NCBI GenBank assembly: GCA_900095095.1
Contig: FMBT01000335.1
Span: forward strand, 186,001-250,000
From: Fragilariopsis cylindrus CCMP1102
Lineage: Eukaryota; Bacillariophyta; Bacillariophyceae; Bacillariales; Bacillariaceae
Length of the DNA: 64,000 nucleotides
Direction of reading: 5' to 3'
How positions within the stretch are numbered: position 1 is the stretch's first letter; the number at the start of each line of letters is the position of its first letter. The notes beneath the pieces are model-generated. The model had not been told where the DNA came from. It was given only the letters and a program-made list of their open reading frames with translations, and searched no databases. Shown here one piece after another: positions 23,126 through 34,408 of this stretch. The position numbers and the translations under genes were made by a program.

Positions 23126-23585
23126 CAAATCCTAGAAAAATTTGGTACTTTGCACACTTAGCAAATCTGAACCACGTTGATCCAGAACACGCCACTTGTT
23201 GTTGTCCCAATTTACTAGTCTGCAAGAACTCTCCTCTACTTGTTCGAGGGCTTCTTTCTTGCAAGCACGCTGCTCCATTCCTGATTGCTGCTTCTAGATG
23301 TTTGAGTGTCCAATTGGCTCTGCAGTCGACCGTACAGCCTTCTAGTGCATACTGTAGTAACTCCAGGCCTGCTGGGTGGTGTAGATCTTCATGACGAGGA
23401 ATTATAGCCCCTTTAAATCTGAGTACTCACTTTGAGCTGAAGTGAAAGCAGTGACATTGACTGGTTGTTGAAGACAAGGGGAGGGGGGGGGGGAGGGGGG
23501 GATGCTCAACAATACGGTGTCCAGAATTGGTGGTGATGCAATCGTGAGTGTGATGCTAGGCAGTATCCTTAGGTGGACGGGGAAA

Positions 23586-25250
23586 CTATAGACAATGATG
23601 GTATTGAGAAGAGATACTTGAATGTTGACATAAATTAAAACAGTGGCGGTCGTTATGTTTAGGGTGCTTACATGGTTGCGGCCTTACACCTGTGAGGGGG
23701 CTGTAATTATCATAAAGGGCGTCAATGAGATGCATGATTTCCCGTGGTGGTGGAGGTCTGCCGCCAATTACTTGTTCCAATACACTCTGGTCTAGTATCA
23801 GTAGTGTGATGAGTGCATTGATGTTTTTGGTGTTACTGGCTTGCTATGCTCCATATCTGAGGTTATAGGAGCAACCCCTAATGGATTTAACGTGCGAAAA
23901 TACTCAAGGTTCTCCTACTCGGACAACAATCTAGTGACCAACGACAGTGGGCCTAGACCTCCATGTGGTTTGCTGCATTCAAAAGTTGACGGGGCTAATC
24001 TCCATTTGATCAGCAGTTTGCAAAAGTTGGCAGTGATGATACGTGTCAATGATGGACTCCTTTTCGCCTTGAGGATGGGCCCAACCACATAAATTGAACG
24101 CTCTGGTTCCTTAATTGTCCTTACCTTTTTATACCAGATCTGGACTGACTGCATTGGCTGGGCCTGTGCTTGTGGCAGCAAACTTTAGTATTTCGAACCT
24201 ATCAGCTGGAGTGAGATGTCCTTGTTCTGACTTGGCGAGCAATACTTGAAGGCAATCCCCAATACTTTGATGTTTTGCTGAAGCTGGTGTCAATGCTCCA
24301 AAACTGAAACTACAATTGCTTGCCGTTGCTGCTCAGAAACTGAAACCATTTGTTTCAATTCCTGCAGGTGCAACAAATCTTCCTGGTAGCCCTAGAGGTT
24401 TAAATGATGTGTCCCCAAACGGGCTGGTGGTACCTGATGTTCCAAAGGTCTGTTGAATGGCAAAGGTTGATCCAGTACTGAAACCATTTTCACCAAAAGG
24501 GTTGACTGATTAGCTAAATGGTAGATTGGTTCCTTTGAACATTGCTTGGTTTGCTGTTGACGTACCGCTCACTGGAGGGGTTGTTGCAGTGCTCTGCTGG
24601 CGGTCCAGAGCTTGTTGACAACTGGTGGCCCGGTCTACCAAATGTTGTTGCAGGGGCAGGGTTTCTTCAATTGAAGAAGTTGTTGGAGTACTGCATCGTT
24701 GTTCATATTTGCTACTGGCGGTGTAGTTGTACGTTGTTGCATTGTTGATGTCAAGGACCTCCCTGGTTTCAGGGTGGGCTGGATTGAAATCTGGATGGAG
24801 GCAGTTCAGGACTCCATTGGCGATGGTGGTGCCAAATGCATGGTCGTCTTAGTCAAGAGGTTGTTGTAGAAAGTTGAAGACTGGTCAAGGGTAAACGTGG
24901 CTAGTAGTTTAGGGTCAATTTGAAGTTGGCTAATATTATCTGCGTTGTTAGAGAGTGTGAGGTCTTTTGCTACGAAAGCGGCTTGGAGCCAGTTCCAAAA
25001 CAGCATGTCCTTGGCTCCTTTCCTGCCTTCAAACGACACTGCTATTACTCAAACGCCCTTCAGAGAGCCGTCCTCGGTGATTGCAATGGGAAAACTTCAG
25101 TCATTTGTCGTTTGTTCAAGTGTACTGTGGAGATGTAGTCCTTCTCCCTGTTGGCAACTGAGTTTGCAGTCTTTGACAACCAGACCTCTTTTTTTATTGT
25201 CAGCTTTGGAGCTGCCGCAAAACAAAACTTGACGTTTCCAAAAGAATGAT
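23586..25250 (-). pseudogene. Decayed minus-strand coding region of unknown origin
   Basis: Read from right to left, fragments of protein-like sequence appear between stops and shifts: KDMLFWNWLQAAFVAKDL (in an ORF at 25039-24806), a Gly/Phe-rich stretch NPFGENGFSTGSTF and TSPFGDTSFKPLGLPG near 24480-24350, LTPADRFEILKFAATS near 24210-24180, and an ORF at 23780-23586. The pattern suggests a mobile-element protein, but no diagnostic domain is visible. The right edge (25195-25310) is repeated at 41150-41290. Confidence 0.4.
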
Positions 25251-25330
25251 TCCAGAGTAGACTTTCTCTAGTTTTTCTCCTAGCGCGCGTGCTTGTAGAA
25301 AAATTTGATTGATTTATTTCCTACACTAAA
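25195..25330. repeat. Dispersed repeat, copy 1
   Basis: Shares GGAGCTGC, ACAAAACTTGA, GTTTCCAAAAGAATGA and TCCAGA with 41150-41290 in the same orientation and order; about 70-80% similar by eye. Likely ends of one repeat family. Confidence 0.6.
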
Positions 25331-25773
25331 TTTAGTTGCACCAAATTTAGCCGAAGCTGTTATGCGACTAAAGTAATTATTGTGAATCAGAATTATTGTG
25401 AATCGTTCTTCTGGCTTACCTCGGTTTTGTTGAACACGTTTTTCTGGATCTATCTAAGTGTATATAGTTTCATCAAATGATGTTTGAGGACACGTCGTGG
25501 AAGTACAGGCGTGATCCGGATGTCTACTATTTGATTGGTGTAGATGTATGTTGGGATGGTTGAGTCTGGAGTGCTACTGGGGTAGCAAGACTCTGAACAT
25601 GGCCGCGGCTTGTAGTACTCGTTAGTTGACTGTGCCATTTTTGACTAATTGTAGGCTAGAGTACATGTTTACAATCCAAACTGTGCTAATTAATTTGAAG
25701 TTTTTTTTGTCTGATTTTACAGGGAACGCTAATTTCCCGAGGAGTCGGTTGATCTTGCCGGTGTCCTTGTGCA

Positions 25774-27247
25774 TTAAAACCTTGTGGGTATTGTGGTGTA
25801 TTTGTCTGTGAGGTGGTTGAGACGTGGTCGTTGCACGCAATTAATGTGTTCATATGCAGAAAATAGAGTACCCATTAATAATGTTTCTTGTGGTTGGTCT
25901 GGACTTGATTTCTGCCGATTTCCATTTGGCATAAAAGTGGGGTGGTGATGGTGAAACCATTCTTGTCGAACACCGTTTCGTCCTCTGAAACATCCTGGTA
26001 CGCCTCCTTTTAGGTTGTGGCGGGATACTGCTGTGTAGTAGTCTTTGTACTTGAAGTTGGCTTCTGCATTATGTTCCTTGAAGATCAAAAACAATGTTTG
26101 GTTATGTTTTGTGTTGTCGTTGAGCCAATCTTTTTGTACAGTTACACCCATGATCGTGAAAATCGCTTATAGGGATGTTCGTGGGTAATTCTTGCTGGTG
26201 CAGGTTAGAACGTGTGGTTGTGCTGAATCTGAGACCATGGTTCCTGAATATTTGGTCCTGAGTGTTGTTACAGTTTGACAGATGCTATGGTGGTAGGTTT
26301 TTGACCCCAGTGGCCGGCTATTCCAGTTGTATGAATCTGAGACCATGGTTCCTGAATATTTGGTCCTGAGTGTTGTTACAGTTTGACCGATGCTATAGTG
26401 GTAGTTTTTGGACCCCAGTGGCCGGCTATTCCAGTTGTATGCGCAAGCTCCAGAGCCAAAATCAATGGCTCTTTTCACTGGGGTTTGCTTCTTTGTTGTT
26501 GCACTTTCAACTGCCGCCTTGATTGGGGTGACTGTGACTTTGGTGGTTGTGTTCCATGGTGGTTGAACTGCTGGCATGGTGCGATCGTTGGCCGGAATGA
26601 TTGCTGGTGGAGTGCTATTGTTTGCCGTATCGGAATCGTCTATAAGATCAACCAAGTCAGCTGCGGCAATTTGTAACACTCTGTTGTGTTTCTGTGAACG
26701 ATGACTTTGGAGTTCCATGTCCATTAATGCGACCATTGTTTGGTTGATCTTGGGGACGTTGAGGTGGGGGGCGGGGGGGGGGGGTGAAAGCCGTGGCGAT
26801 GCTGGCATAGATTGATTCTGGTAGGGTTTCATTCTTAATGGGTTTTGCGTTGGGTTCGCCTAGTTTGTAGTCTGTGTTGATAACTTGGACGTCGGTAAGG
26901 TGGGTTCCGCATTTGATTGTACCCCTGACTTCGATGAAAATATCATTGAGGAGCAGTTCGAAACCTGGAATGGCGTAGGTGAAAGGCATTTTTGTTTGAG
27001 TTGAGAGTGTATTGTTGCAATTTGCCTTTTGGTCTAGTTGGGAAATAACTTTATGGGAGATTGCCGGTGAATTGTACCAGGTTAAGTCCGTGTAGCTTTC
27101 GAGTATAGTTCGTTGTGTAAACTTTGTTTGTGTGCTTATCGCGGCATTGTGCGACGTTGTTGGTTTAGAAACGTCTGGTTTTTGTTTGTTGTCCAGAGTT
27201 AGTTTTGAGTTAAGATTTGTTGTTGTTATCGGAGCCGTTGTGGTCAT
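25774..27247 (-). pseudogene. Broken minus-strand ORF, unknown, Pro-rich with internal duplication
   Basis: Three blocks (27247-26657, 26832-26167, 26151-25774) join into one broken protein. The first two change frame at a C/G-homopolymer near 26763-26787. The last two share a frame and are separated by a TAA at 26169-26167. It contains a Pro-rich patch, QIAAADLVDLIDDSD, and a direct 36-residue duplication (YNWNSRPLGSK...) from a 108-bp tandem. No family is recognised. It diverges from the broken plus-strand ORFs at 27573, with 325 bp between. Confidence 0.5.
26226..26441. repeat. 108-bp tandem duplication
   Basis: Two near-identical units each contain GAATCTGAGACCATGGTTCC and GGCCGGCTATTCCAGTTGTA. 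It preserves the minus-strand frame of the relic. Confidence 0.8.
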
Positions 27248-27572
27248 GGCTTCCGCTGTGTTGGGTTTCGGCCTTTGGTTTGGTTATGGTTCTATCATGG
27301 TGGCTGTAGGTGAAACAAATTGTTCCGCTGACTCCAGCATGATTTCTAGTAACGGTTTTTCAACACAAAACGTAGTTTATAGAGACAACGCAAACATGAA
27401 TTTTTGAGAATGTTGATTCAGGTACGAGGAGTTGAGGAGTTGTTTCAGTTGTGACTAGTTGTGTAAAATTTCTATTTAGGTTGGGGTAAATGTTTATCTT
27501 TATATTAATTAAGTATCTTTGTTATCTAAAATAGGGGCTTGGATGGTGCAAAAACTTATGTTATGGTAAAAA

Positions 27573-28973
27573 ATGTCCAGCGACACCGGAAGTGAATGGA
27601 CAGTGAAGTTAGCCAAGCAGAAAGCCACGACAGCCAAGAGGGTAAGAGAAAGAGACGAAAGAAACTCTTTTAGACAAAAAGCCAAGCAGCGCCTGGCAAA
27701 TTCCCCAAAGAAACTACCAAAACAAGGACAGAACATAACACCACTATTCGATTCGGAAGCAGAGGAATCAGAAGTAGAGAAGGAAGAGGAGTTAGACAAT
27801 GATACAGTAAAGGAAAGACTGGATAATACAATCGACAGACTAGAACAGCAGGAAGAGGTATACTTACAAGAACAAGAGGAGACCAAAAGTGAGGTACTCA
27901 ACAAAAGTAACCACACAACCAGTGTAACAACAACAGTAGTAGACTTGGATCACGCAGTAGCGTCGACTTAGAGGAACTGATCGATAAGAAGATCGAAGAA
28001 ATGATGAATAAGAAGATGGAAGTGAGATACAGGGAAATGGACGTAAGAAACACCCGAGAGCATCTTGATTCTGTCAAACGCATGATGCAACTGGAAGAGA
28101 GTGCGAGTAATCAAATGAGGATAACACAACGAATGGTTAAGGAAGCTGAATCAAAACTGAAGGAACTCACCTCAAAGATCAATGAAGTCACAAGTCGAAT
28201 CGATGAGGCAACCACAACAATTGCAGAAGTGGATACGGCCACAACAGTACTTGTGGATCATTTGGATGCAGCACAGGTAGCCTTGCAACACATAACAACA
28301 TATAGACAAGTAACGGCAGGAGATGCAATAGCCATGCGATTGGGTGCAAAGAAACTAGCACAGAAGTTAACCGACCACAAGGATGCACTAGCACAAGACC
28401 TCCAATGGTCCCTGTTGGCGGTAGATCCAATGAGAATCACAACAGCACTGAATGAGGCCATAGCACAAATCAAATCAGCGCGTGATAGCACCATCCTAGG
28501 ACTGAGTGATATGGCATGGTCGATAAATATGGAAAGTCGTAATGAATATCATTGTGGAAAATCAAACACACTCCATAGCAACCAAGACTGAACTATCAAA
28601 CATCACCAAGAAAGCGACGGATGACTTGGTTATTACATTAGCAATGATAGAAGACCAATCGAAGGCTGCGATAACATCCATAGTAGACGGACCAGACTTT
28701 CAACTAATAATCCAGAATCAAATCAATGCCTACATCAAGACATTCCCACAGGAAATGTCCGAATCACTGATGGATTTTACACTAGATTTCTTAAAGGACA
28801 ATGACACAATCGACCATTATATCAGAGGAGTAGCATCTTCAGTAACGGACATAGGAGATTTTACCGACAATCTTGAGAGGGAAGTTGATCAAATTGCGGC
28901 AGAATGGATGCATACCAACGTAGCAAAGAAGACGCAACATGAGCCATGCACAAATGCAACGGAGGACTATTGA
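27573..28973 (+). pseudogene. Broken coiled-coil protein, mobile-element ORF1-like
   Basis: Three ORFs (27573-27971, 28001-28591, 28542-28973) form one protein of about 465 residues broken by two frame changes, near 27940-27950 (the continuation reads LGSRSSVDLEELIDKK) and near 28535. It is highly charged and heptad-rich, with a basic N-terminus (KQKATTAKRVRERDERN) and an acidic middle. It lies just upstream of the copia relic and may be a Gag-type or accessory protein of a mobile element. No catalytic motif is seen. Confidence 0.5.
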
Positions 28974-29694
28974 GTTGCTAGCGCGACACTTGCCTAAGGC
29001 TAACCTTAACCCTAATCTCAAGCGCATGGCGCGCGCATAGTATTTAGCGCGCGCATCCACTGAGTCAGTGACTAAGCGCACCTCACATCCATTCAATAGC
29101 GAAAGCATAAATGCCTATCATCGAATGAAAGCAAACCCAAATACAATAGCAATAGAGATCCTCATAATCTAAATATAACACAGTTAATAAGAACTCAGAT
29201 CTCTCTCTCTCTCTTGTAGTTGAGTGTAGACATCTTAATAGTTATATTTAGATTTCTAAAAAAGAACCAGGTAGCATAAGCACCAGGTTGAAAGGATTCC
29301 AACAGCATAAGCAGTGGAATCAAAACCGATATCAATAGCATAAGCATCGCAAATATTGATAGCAATTCAAAGCATCGTAAACCGAAATCAATAGCAATTC
29401 AAAGCATCGACGTAAACAGGTAATTCACGTACTATTGTAGATAAAGAAGAGACCAAGACCGGTGTTGTTGCTATTCAAGTACAAGATCAAGCTAATCCAG
29501 AAATTCAAGTACAAGATCAAGCTAATCTCGACGGTACAAGTGAATGTGTCGACGATTCAAGCAAGTCAACAAGTGATCCATCCAGTGACCCATCCAGAAA
29601 TAGCACGTATCTTCCGATCGTTCCATCGAGGTGCACAGTATCTTACGTATCTTACAAATATATCCTACGAATATTACGACACATACAATATACG
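28974..29694. other. Spacer before the copia relic; possible LTR remnants
   Basis: No gene. A CT run near 29201-29213 and several short direct repeats (AGCAATTCAAAGCATCG, AATAGCATAAGCA, AAGTACAAGATCAAGCTAAT) lie where a 5' LTR and leader would be expected. No matching 3' LTR was found, so an LTR is not called. Confidence 0.4.
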
Positions 29695-32600
29695 ATGAGT
29701 TGGAATTATAAAGTACTCACACCGGAAGAATACACCGAACACTTCCCAATCAAGGCAGAAGAAGTACCACCAGTAGTTGGATTGCCGACATTCGTATCAT
29801 CAAATGTAGTCATCACAGCACTCAGGACTAACTGCATCGCAATGGATGATGACAGATCAAAGCTGGGAAAACTTCACTGTATTATCGATACATCCAGCAT
29901 GGAAACAGTTACGGCAAGTACCAATTCAGGTGAATTAAAATATGATGGAATGACAACAGCGGAAGCAAGAGCCAATCACTTGGCTAGCTACAGTAGAAAG
30001 AAAGCATTATAGGAATCAGATAAGAATTTACAAGAAGCATGTAAACGATTTGTGTTATCAAGATTCGAATCAGTTTATTTCCAAGAACTGTCAGATTCAA
30101 TCACTAAATTCAAAACAGTAACAATCACCGATCTCCCTCCAGAACCAGAAGAAATTTCGGCAGTCGAAGCAACGCTCAGAGAAGAATGGGATCCAACCAA
30201 TCACATCAAAAATTTATTCCAATCCGTAAAGGAAGGGACCGAAATATTACTCCAAATGAAGTATATCGATCAAGCCCAATGTGACATGCAGTTCATCAAG
30301 TACCTCTATGCGGCCATCCGCAATAGTGGGCAATTTGAAGAAGCATGTATCAAGTGGAAGGCATTACCAGCTGCAGATAGGAAGACCAACAAGCAATGCC
30401 GTACATTCTTCAGTAAGAAGTACAACGTGTACCACACACCGCAGAACTCATTAGCATTGGCAGGAGTGGCGAACAGTGTACGGCAAGTACAAGAGCTGGT
30501 ACATGCAACACACAACGGGTTCTGCGCCATCGGCAAACAACAGCAAGAACAGGCAGCAGTCAATACATGACAAGAAGCAATGCGTCCGTTCTTCAGATGG
30601 TAGCAGCAAAAGGAGGTGATGGAATGGATGATAACGCGACTGCCTTTTCAGCTATGACAGCCAATTCAGTGGTCAAAGATAAACGGATTGAAGAATTGGA
30701 AGTACTATTACGGTCATCCGCCAGCACAGCGGCGTCCACTACTACTGGTACCAGTGGAGGGCGTGGTGGTGGTGATGGTCGTGGTGGTGCCGGCCGAGGT
30801 GGTGGTGGCCGAGGAGCCGGCAACAACGGTGGCCGTGGCAGAGGTGTCTACAGAAGCCGTGCAGATGGACCCGGCAACATAACGAAGAACAGTAAATGTT
30901 GGACGGCTGAGACCTACTGCTGGTCACACGGATATGATTGTTCCTCAAACCACTGTAGCGGTAAATGCACCCGCAAAGCTATAGGGCATAAAGACACAGC
31001 GACTGGCGGCAATCCAATGGGAGGCTCCACTAAAGACAAAGAATTCTCCAAGTGGAAATGATGTGTTTGGGAATTGCAAGCAAATAATATTGAAATCAAA
31101 GAGACTGACTCATCAACAGAAACAGTAACTAGTAGCATTCTAAAAACTAGTTCCAATTACAATCTTGATATCAAACAGCATGTAATTCCAAGTACAATTA
31201 AATTTAGTAATGCCACACTAGTTGCAATCTGTGACAATCACTTCACTAGCCACATGCATCACACCATACCCAATCACTATCCAAATCGCTACACAGCACA
31301 ACCAGTGAGAAGCATCATCAAGAATAAAGCATGGCACCCAGTCAAGCAAAACCATATGAAATTCGATCGGGTGATATGTGAATATGAACGACGAGCCGAA
31401 GATAGATTACAACAACAACAACAACAACAACAGCAATGTCATAGCAGTATCAACACCAACAAATACAGTGCATTAGCAAATGATGCGTTAGAAGCTTACG
31501 GCAACTATCATCAGTCATGGTCCTTAGATACGGCAGCCTCCGGTAATTATTGTGGAAACAAAACAAAAATCGTCAATCATAAGAAAACTACTACTGGTAA
31601 TATCCAAGTAGGGGTTGCAAATAATCAGTCCATGATACAGTCAGAGGAAGGGGAACTACCGTTCGACTGTCTTCCGAAGTCCGCAAAAGATGTACAGGCA
31701 TTTCCAAATATGCAATCACCACTAATTGGATGTGGAAAATTAGCAACCAGTGGGTGTGGTATATGGTTTGATGATGAAAAAGGATCCGTCGTAACTGATA
31801 AATTAAAAGATAAAATTAGATCCATCATTGCATCACAACAAGGTGACGTCCTACTCGCTGCACCATTTGATAATAAATCATTAACTTGGAAGACGGTACC
31901 AGCTCCAAGGGTGGGACTGAACCCAACCCGGGACCAGTACCAGGTCCAAGGGTGGGTCCGAACCCGGGCCCATCACCAAAACACCTAGCTCAGAACGTCC
32001 AAAGACTTCGAACAAAGGAATAGTTAGTTGATTATCTACACCGAGCAGCAGGACATCCAGTCAAGAAGACTTGGCTGGCAGCAATTAAAGCAGGAGCATA
32101 CACGACGTGGCCTGGCCTAACTTACGAATTAGTGTCTAAACATTTGAGTGATATAGAAGAAACAGCAATGGGACATCTGCACAAGCGCCGCCAGGGTATA
32201 CGTAGTACAAAACCAACAACACCATTAGCCAAGAATAATACAACCAATGATTTGAAACCGGAACTGGAATTTCAGTTTCTCATCAACAAAGACCGGACTC
32301 AACGCGTTGGCTGCCACCTAGTCGGCATGGAAGAATTAAATGGAATGATATCAACAGATCAAACTGGACGGTTTCCAGTTAAATCACTTAAAGGGAAATC
32401 TTACATCATGGTCTTGTATAATTATGATTCCAACAGCATCCTAGCTACGTCAATGAAATCAAGAACAGCACCAGATCTGGTTGCAGCGTATAACGAACTA
32501 CACCAACAATTATTAGATGGGGGGTCAAACCTATTCTGCAACGATTAGACAATGAAATATCCAAAGTTTTAATCAAAGCAATCAAAGACAAAGGCATCAA

Positions 32601-32990
32601 CTATCAATTAGCAAGTCCAAATGATCACCGCTTAAACCCAGCTGAACGTGCAATCCAAACATTCAAGAACCATCTAATCGCCATCCTCCACGGCACCGAC
32701 AAGCACTTCTTGGCTTGGCTTTGGTGTCAAATCCTTCAACAAGTAGTTATAACATTAAATATGTCACGACGTTTGAGAATCAACCCCAAACTATCGGCCT
32801 ATGAGCAGATATTTGGAGTTTTGGACTACAATCGAACGCCATTAGCACCAATTGGAACCAAGTTGGTAGTACACCTACGAACTACCCAGAATGGCCGCTC
32901 CACTTTTGGAGACCACGGCGTCATCGGCTGGACCATAGGATGGATCATCTATAGGATAGAATGCTTGAGGAATAGTCAGAGAGGGTAACG
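29695..32990 (+). mobile_element. Ty1/copia-type retrotransposon relic (gag-protease-integrase)
   Basis: Order of parts: Gag N-terminus (29695-30012), Gag helical region (to 30570), Gly/Arg-rich tract and zinc-knuckle-like region (30567-31061: CWTAETYCWSHGYDC...H..GKC), protease region (WSLDTAASGNYCG near 31520-31560), pre-integrase zinc region (LHRAAGHPVKKTWLAAI near 32040), integrase core (DQTGRFPVKSLKG, then LDNE and NPAERAIQTFKNHLIAIL) and an integrase tail. The reverse transcriptase and RNase H expected downstream in copia order are absent. Resembles diatom CoDi-type copia elements. Confidence 0.75.
29695..32990 (+). pseudogene. Gag-pol reading frame with stops and frameshifts
   Basis: The gag-pol frame is broken by an in-frame TAG at 30010, a frame change near 30567 (the two ORFs overlap by ATGA), an in-frame TGA at 31059, stops and a frame change near 31986-32130, and a change near 32520-32548. 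The protease motif is DTAASG where DTGASG or DSGASG is normal in the family. GC-rich repeats of GGGTCCGAACCCGGG type (31900-31985 and 32990-33050) border the integrase part. The element cannot be autonomous. Confidence 0.7.
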
Positions 32991-33755
32991 AACCGCAGGT
33001 TTCAAACCGGGTTCGGTTCCGGGTTCGAACATTGGATCGAACCTGGGTTTGGTTATTTCTATAATCCGCCCATGGGCGCGTGATTATAGAATTCTTGGTT
33101 GCAAGTCGCCTTCTAGCATGGAAGATAGCAGAGTGCCTCCCAGAGGAACTCTTGTTGTTACTTGAGTTATGTCTTTTGCTGATGCCCGAAGGGCGTATAC
33201 TAATTGAAGGGCTAGTGTTAATATTAGCACTAGACACCAATCGCTCAATTCGTTGAAGACAATTGAAAATTGGATCAATGTAATTGAAATTTTGGAAGAT
33301 AAGAGACTCAGTTTTAACTACCATGGTCCCGAATGACACGATAGTTTTAGCAATCATTCGGAGGAGCATGTTGACTTGGTCAACCATTGGAGTGAACATG
33401 TTATTGAAACACATTTTCACAATGACAAGGGGTGGGCAGCCTTCAGTATATAGGAACCATGCCAAGCAGATTCCACCATAGATGGATTTAATCCATCCAG
33501 TGTCGTACGGTTCATAGGGCATCTGATCTTCCGTTGTTAAGACCGGCCCTGACAAAAATCCTGAACATATCCTTGATTGATTTCCATACCAAGGATATGC
33601 TTAACAGCATTCAACGGTGAGCCACTTTTTGGGGTGTTTTTTAGGGGATGTATTTCCCTCAAAAAATGGACTTATACCCCCCTATTGAGACACAGTACAT
33701 CTCCGTTCAAAGGCACGTGCTTTCTTATTAAGTTAAAATAACTCCCGGTCACTAT

Positions 33756-33790
33756 GTTAGGGTTAGGGTTAGGGCAACCCTAACCCTAAC
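33756..33790. repeat. Head-to-head telomere-like repeat palindrome
   Basis: Three TTAGGG units are followed, after one C, by AACCCT units; as an inverted repeat it has 15-bp perfect arms and a 5-base centre. TTAGGG is the telomere repeat reported in diatoms. Confidence 0.8.
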
Positions 33791-33884
33791 CACTACTCCG
33801 GCAGCTGCAGTCCTAAATAAAATTCGGAAGAGCATGTGTTCAAATATAGAGAGACAGAAATCGTGCCGCGCAACCCTCTTTTTG

Positions 33885-34110
33885 GTCAATATCCATAATG
33901 ATTTTTTTCGACGCGCGACTCAAAATGAAAACCATATATTTTTTTCCTTGTCGCGAGGAATTGCGCATTATTTTTTGAACTAAAAAAAATAAGTCCCGCG
34001 TGGTCAAAAAAGTTAACACGCCTAAAACACTAGTAAAATGGAAACCACCGGTGGTTTTCATTTTTTTTAAAACCCGTATTTGAGTTTTAAAAATCACTAT
34101 GGATATTATT
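33885..34110. repeat. Imperfect foldback (MITE-like) inverted repeat
   Basis: AATATCCATAATGATTTTT at about 33889 pairs with AAAAATCACTATGGATATT at about 34090-34108, and AAAATGAAAACCA pairs with TGGTTTTCATTTT. The centre is AT-rich and non-coding. Confidence 0.6.
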
Positions 34111-34408
34111 ATGTGACTCACACCCAAGATTCAAAATTTGAAAAATGAATCAACTTTTAAAAAAAAGAGTGGATCAACGCATGAAAAATATGGATCAAAT
34201 GGTCAGTCTTGTAAACTTAACTAGCAAATTTACTAACAAATTCTTTTTCAAAACTTGTGTTTTCAAATTTTCACACACACTAACTACTAGTGAAGATATT
34301 TTAGTCACTAGCTGTTTTCGTAACTTTACCACGCATTTTGGTTGATTTTCATCACTTTACAATTCCATTTGAAATTTAATCAAAATATTTGGAGTAAAAT
34401 GGCATAAA

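Larger units (their letters stand above)
32991..34408. other. Non-coding junction between copia relic and piggyBac-like gene
   Basis: A minus-strand ORF at 33555-32875 partly overlaps the integrase relic and has no recognised family. The stretch also holds a telomere-like inverted repeat (33756-33790) and a foldback structure (33885-34110). Confidence 0.5.

Noticed and set aside
28974-29694. 5' LTR of the copia relic
   Set aside because: Position and composition fit, but no matching 3' LTR or primer-binding site could be found.
32875-33555. 226-codon minus-strand ORF
   Set aside because: Its N-terminal part is unrecognised and its C-terminal part is antisense to the integrase relic, so it is not supported as a gene.
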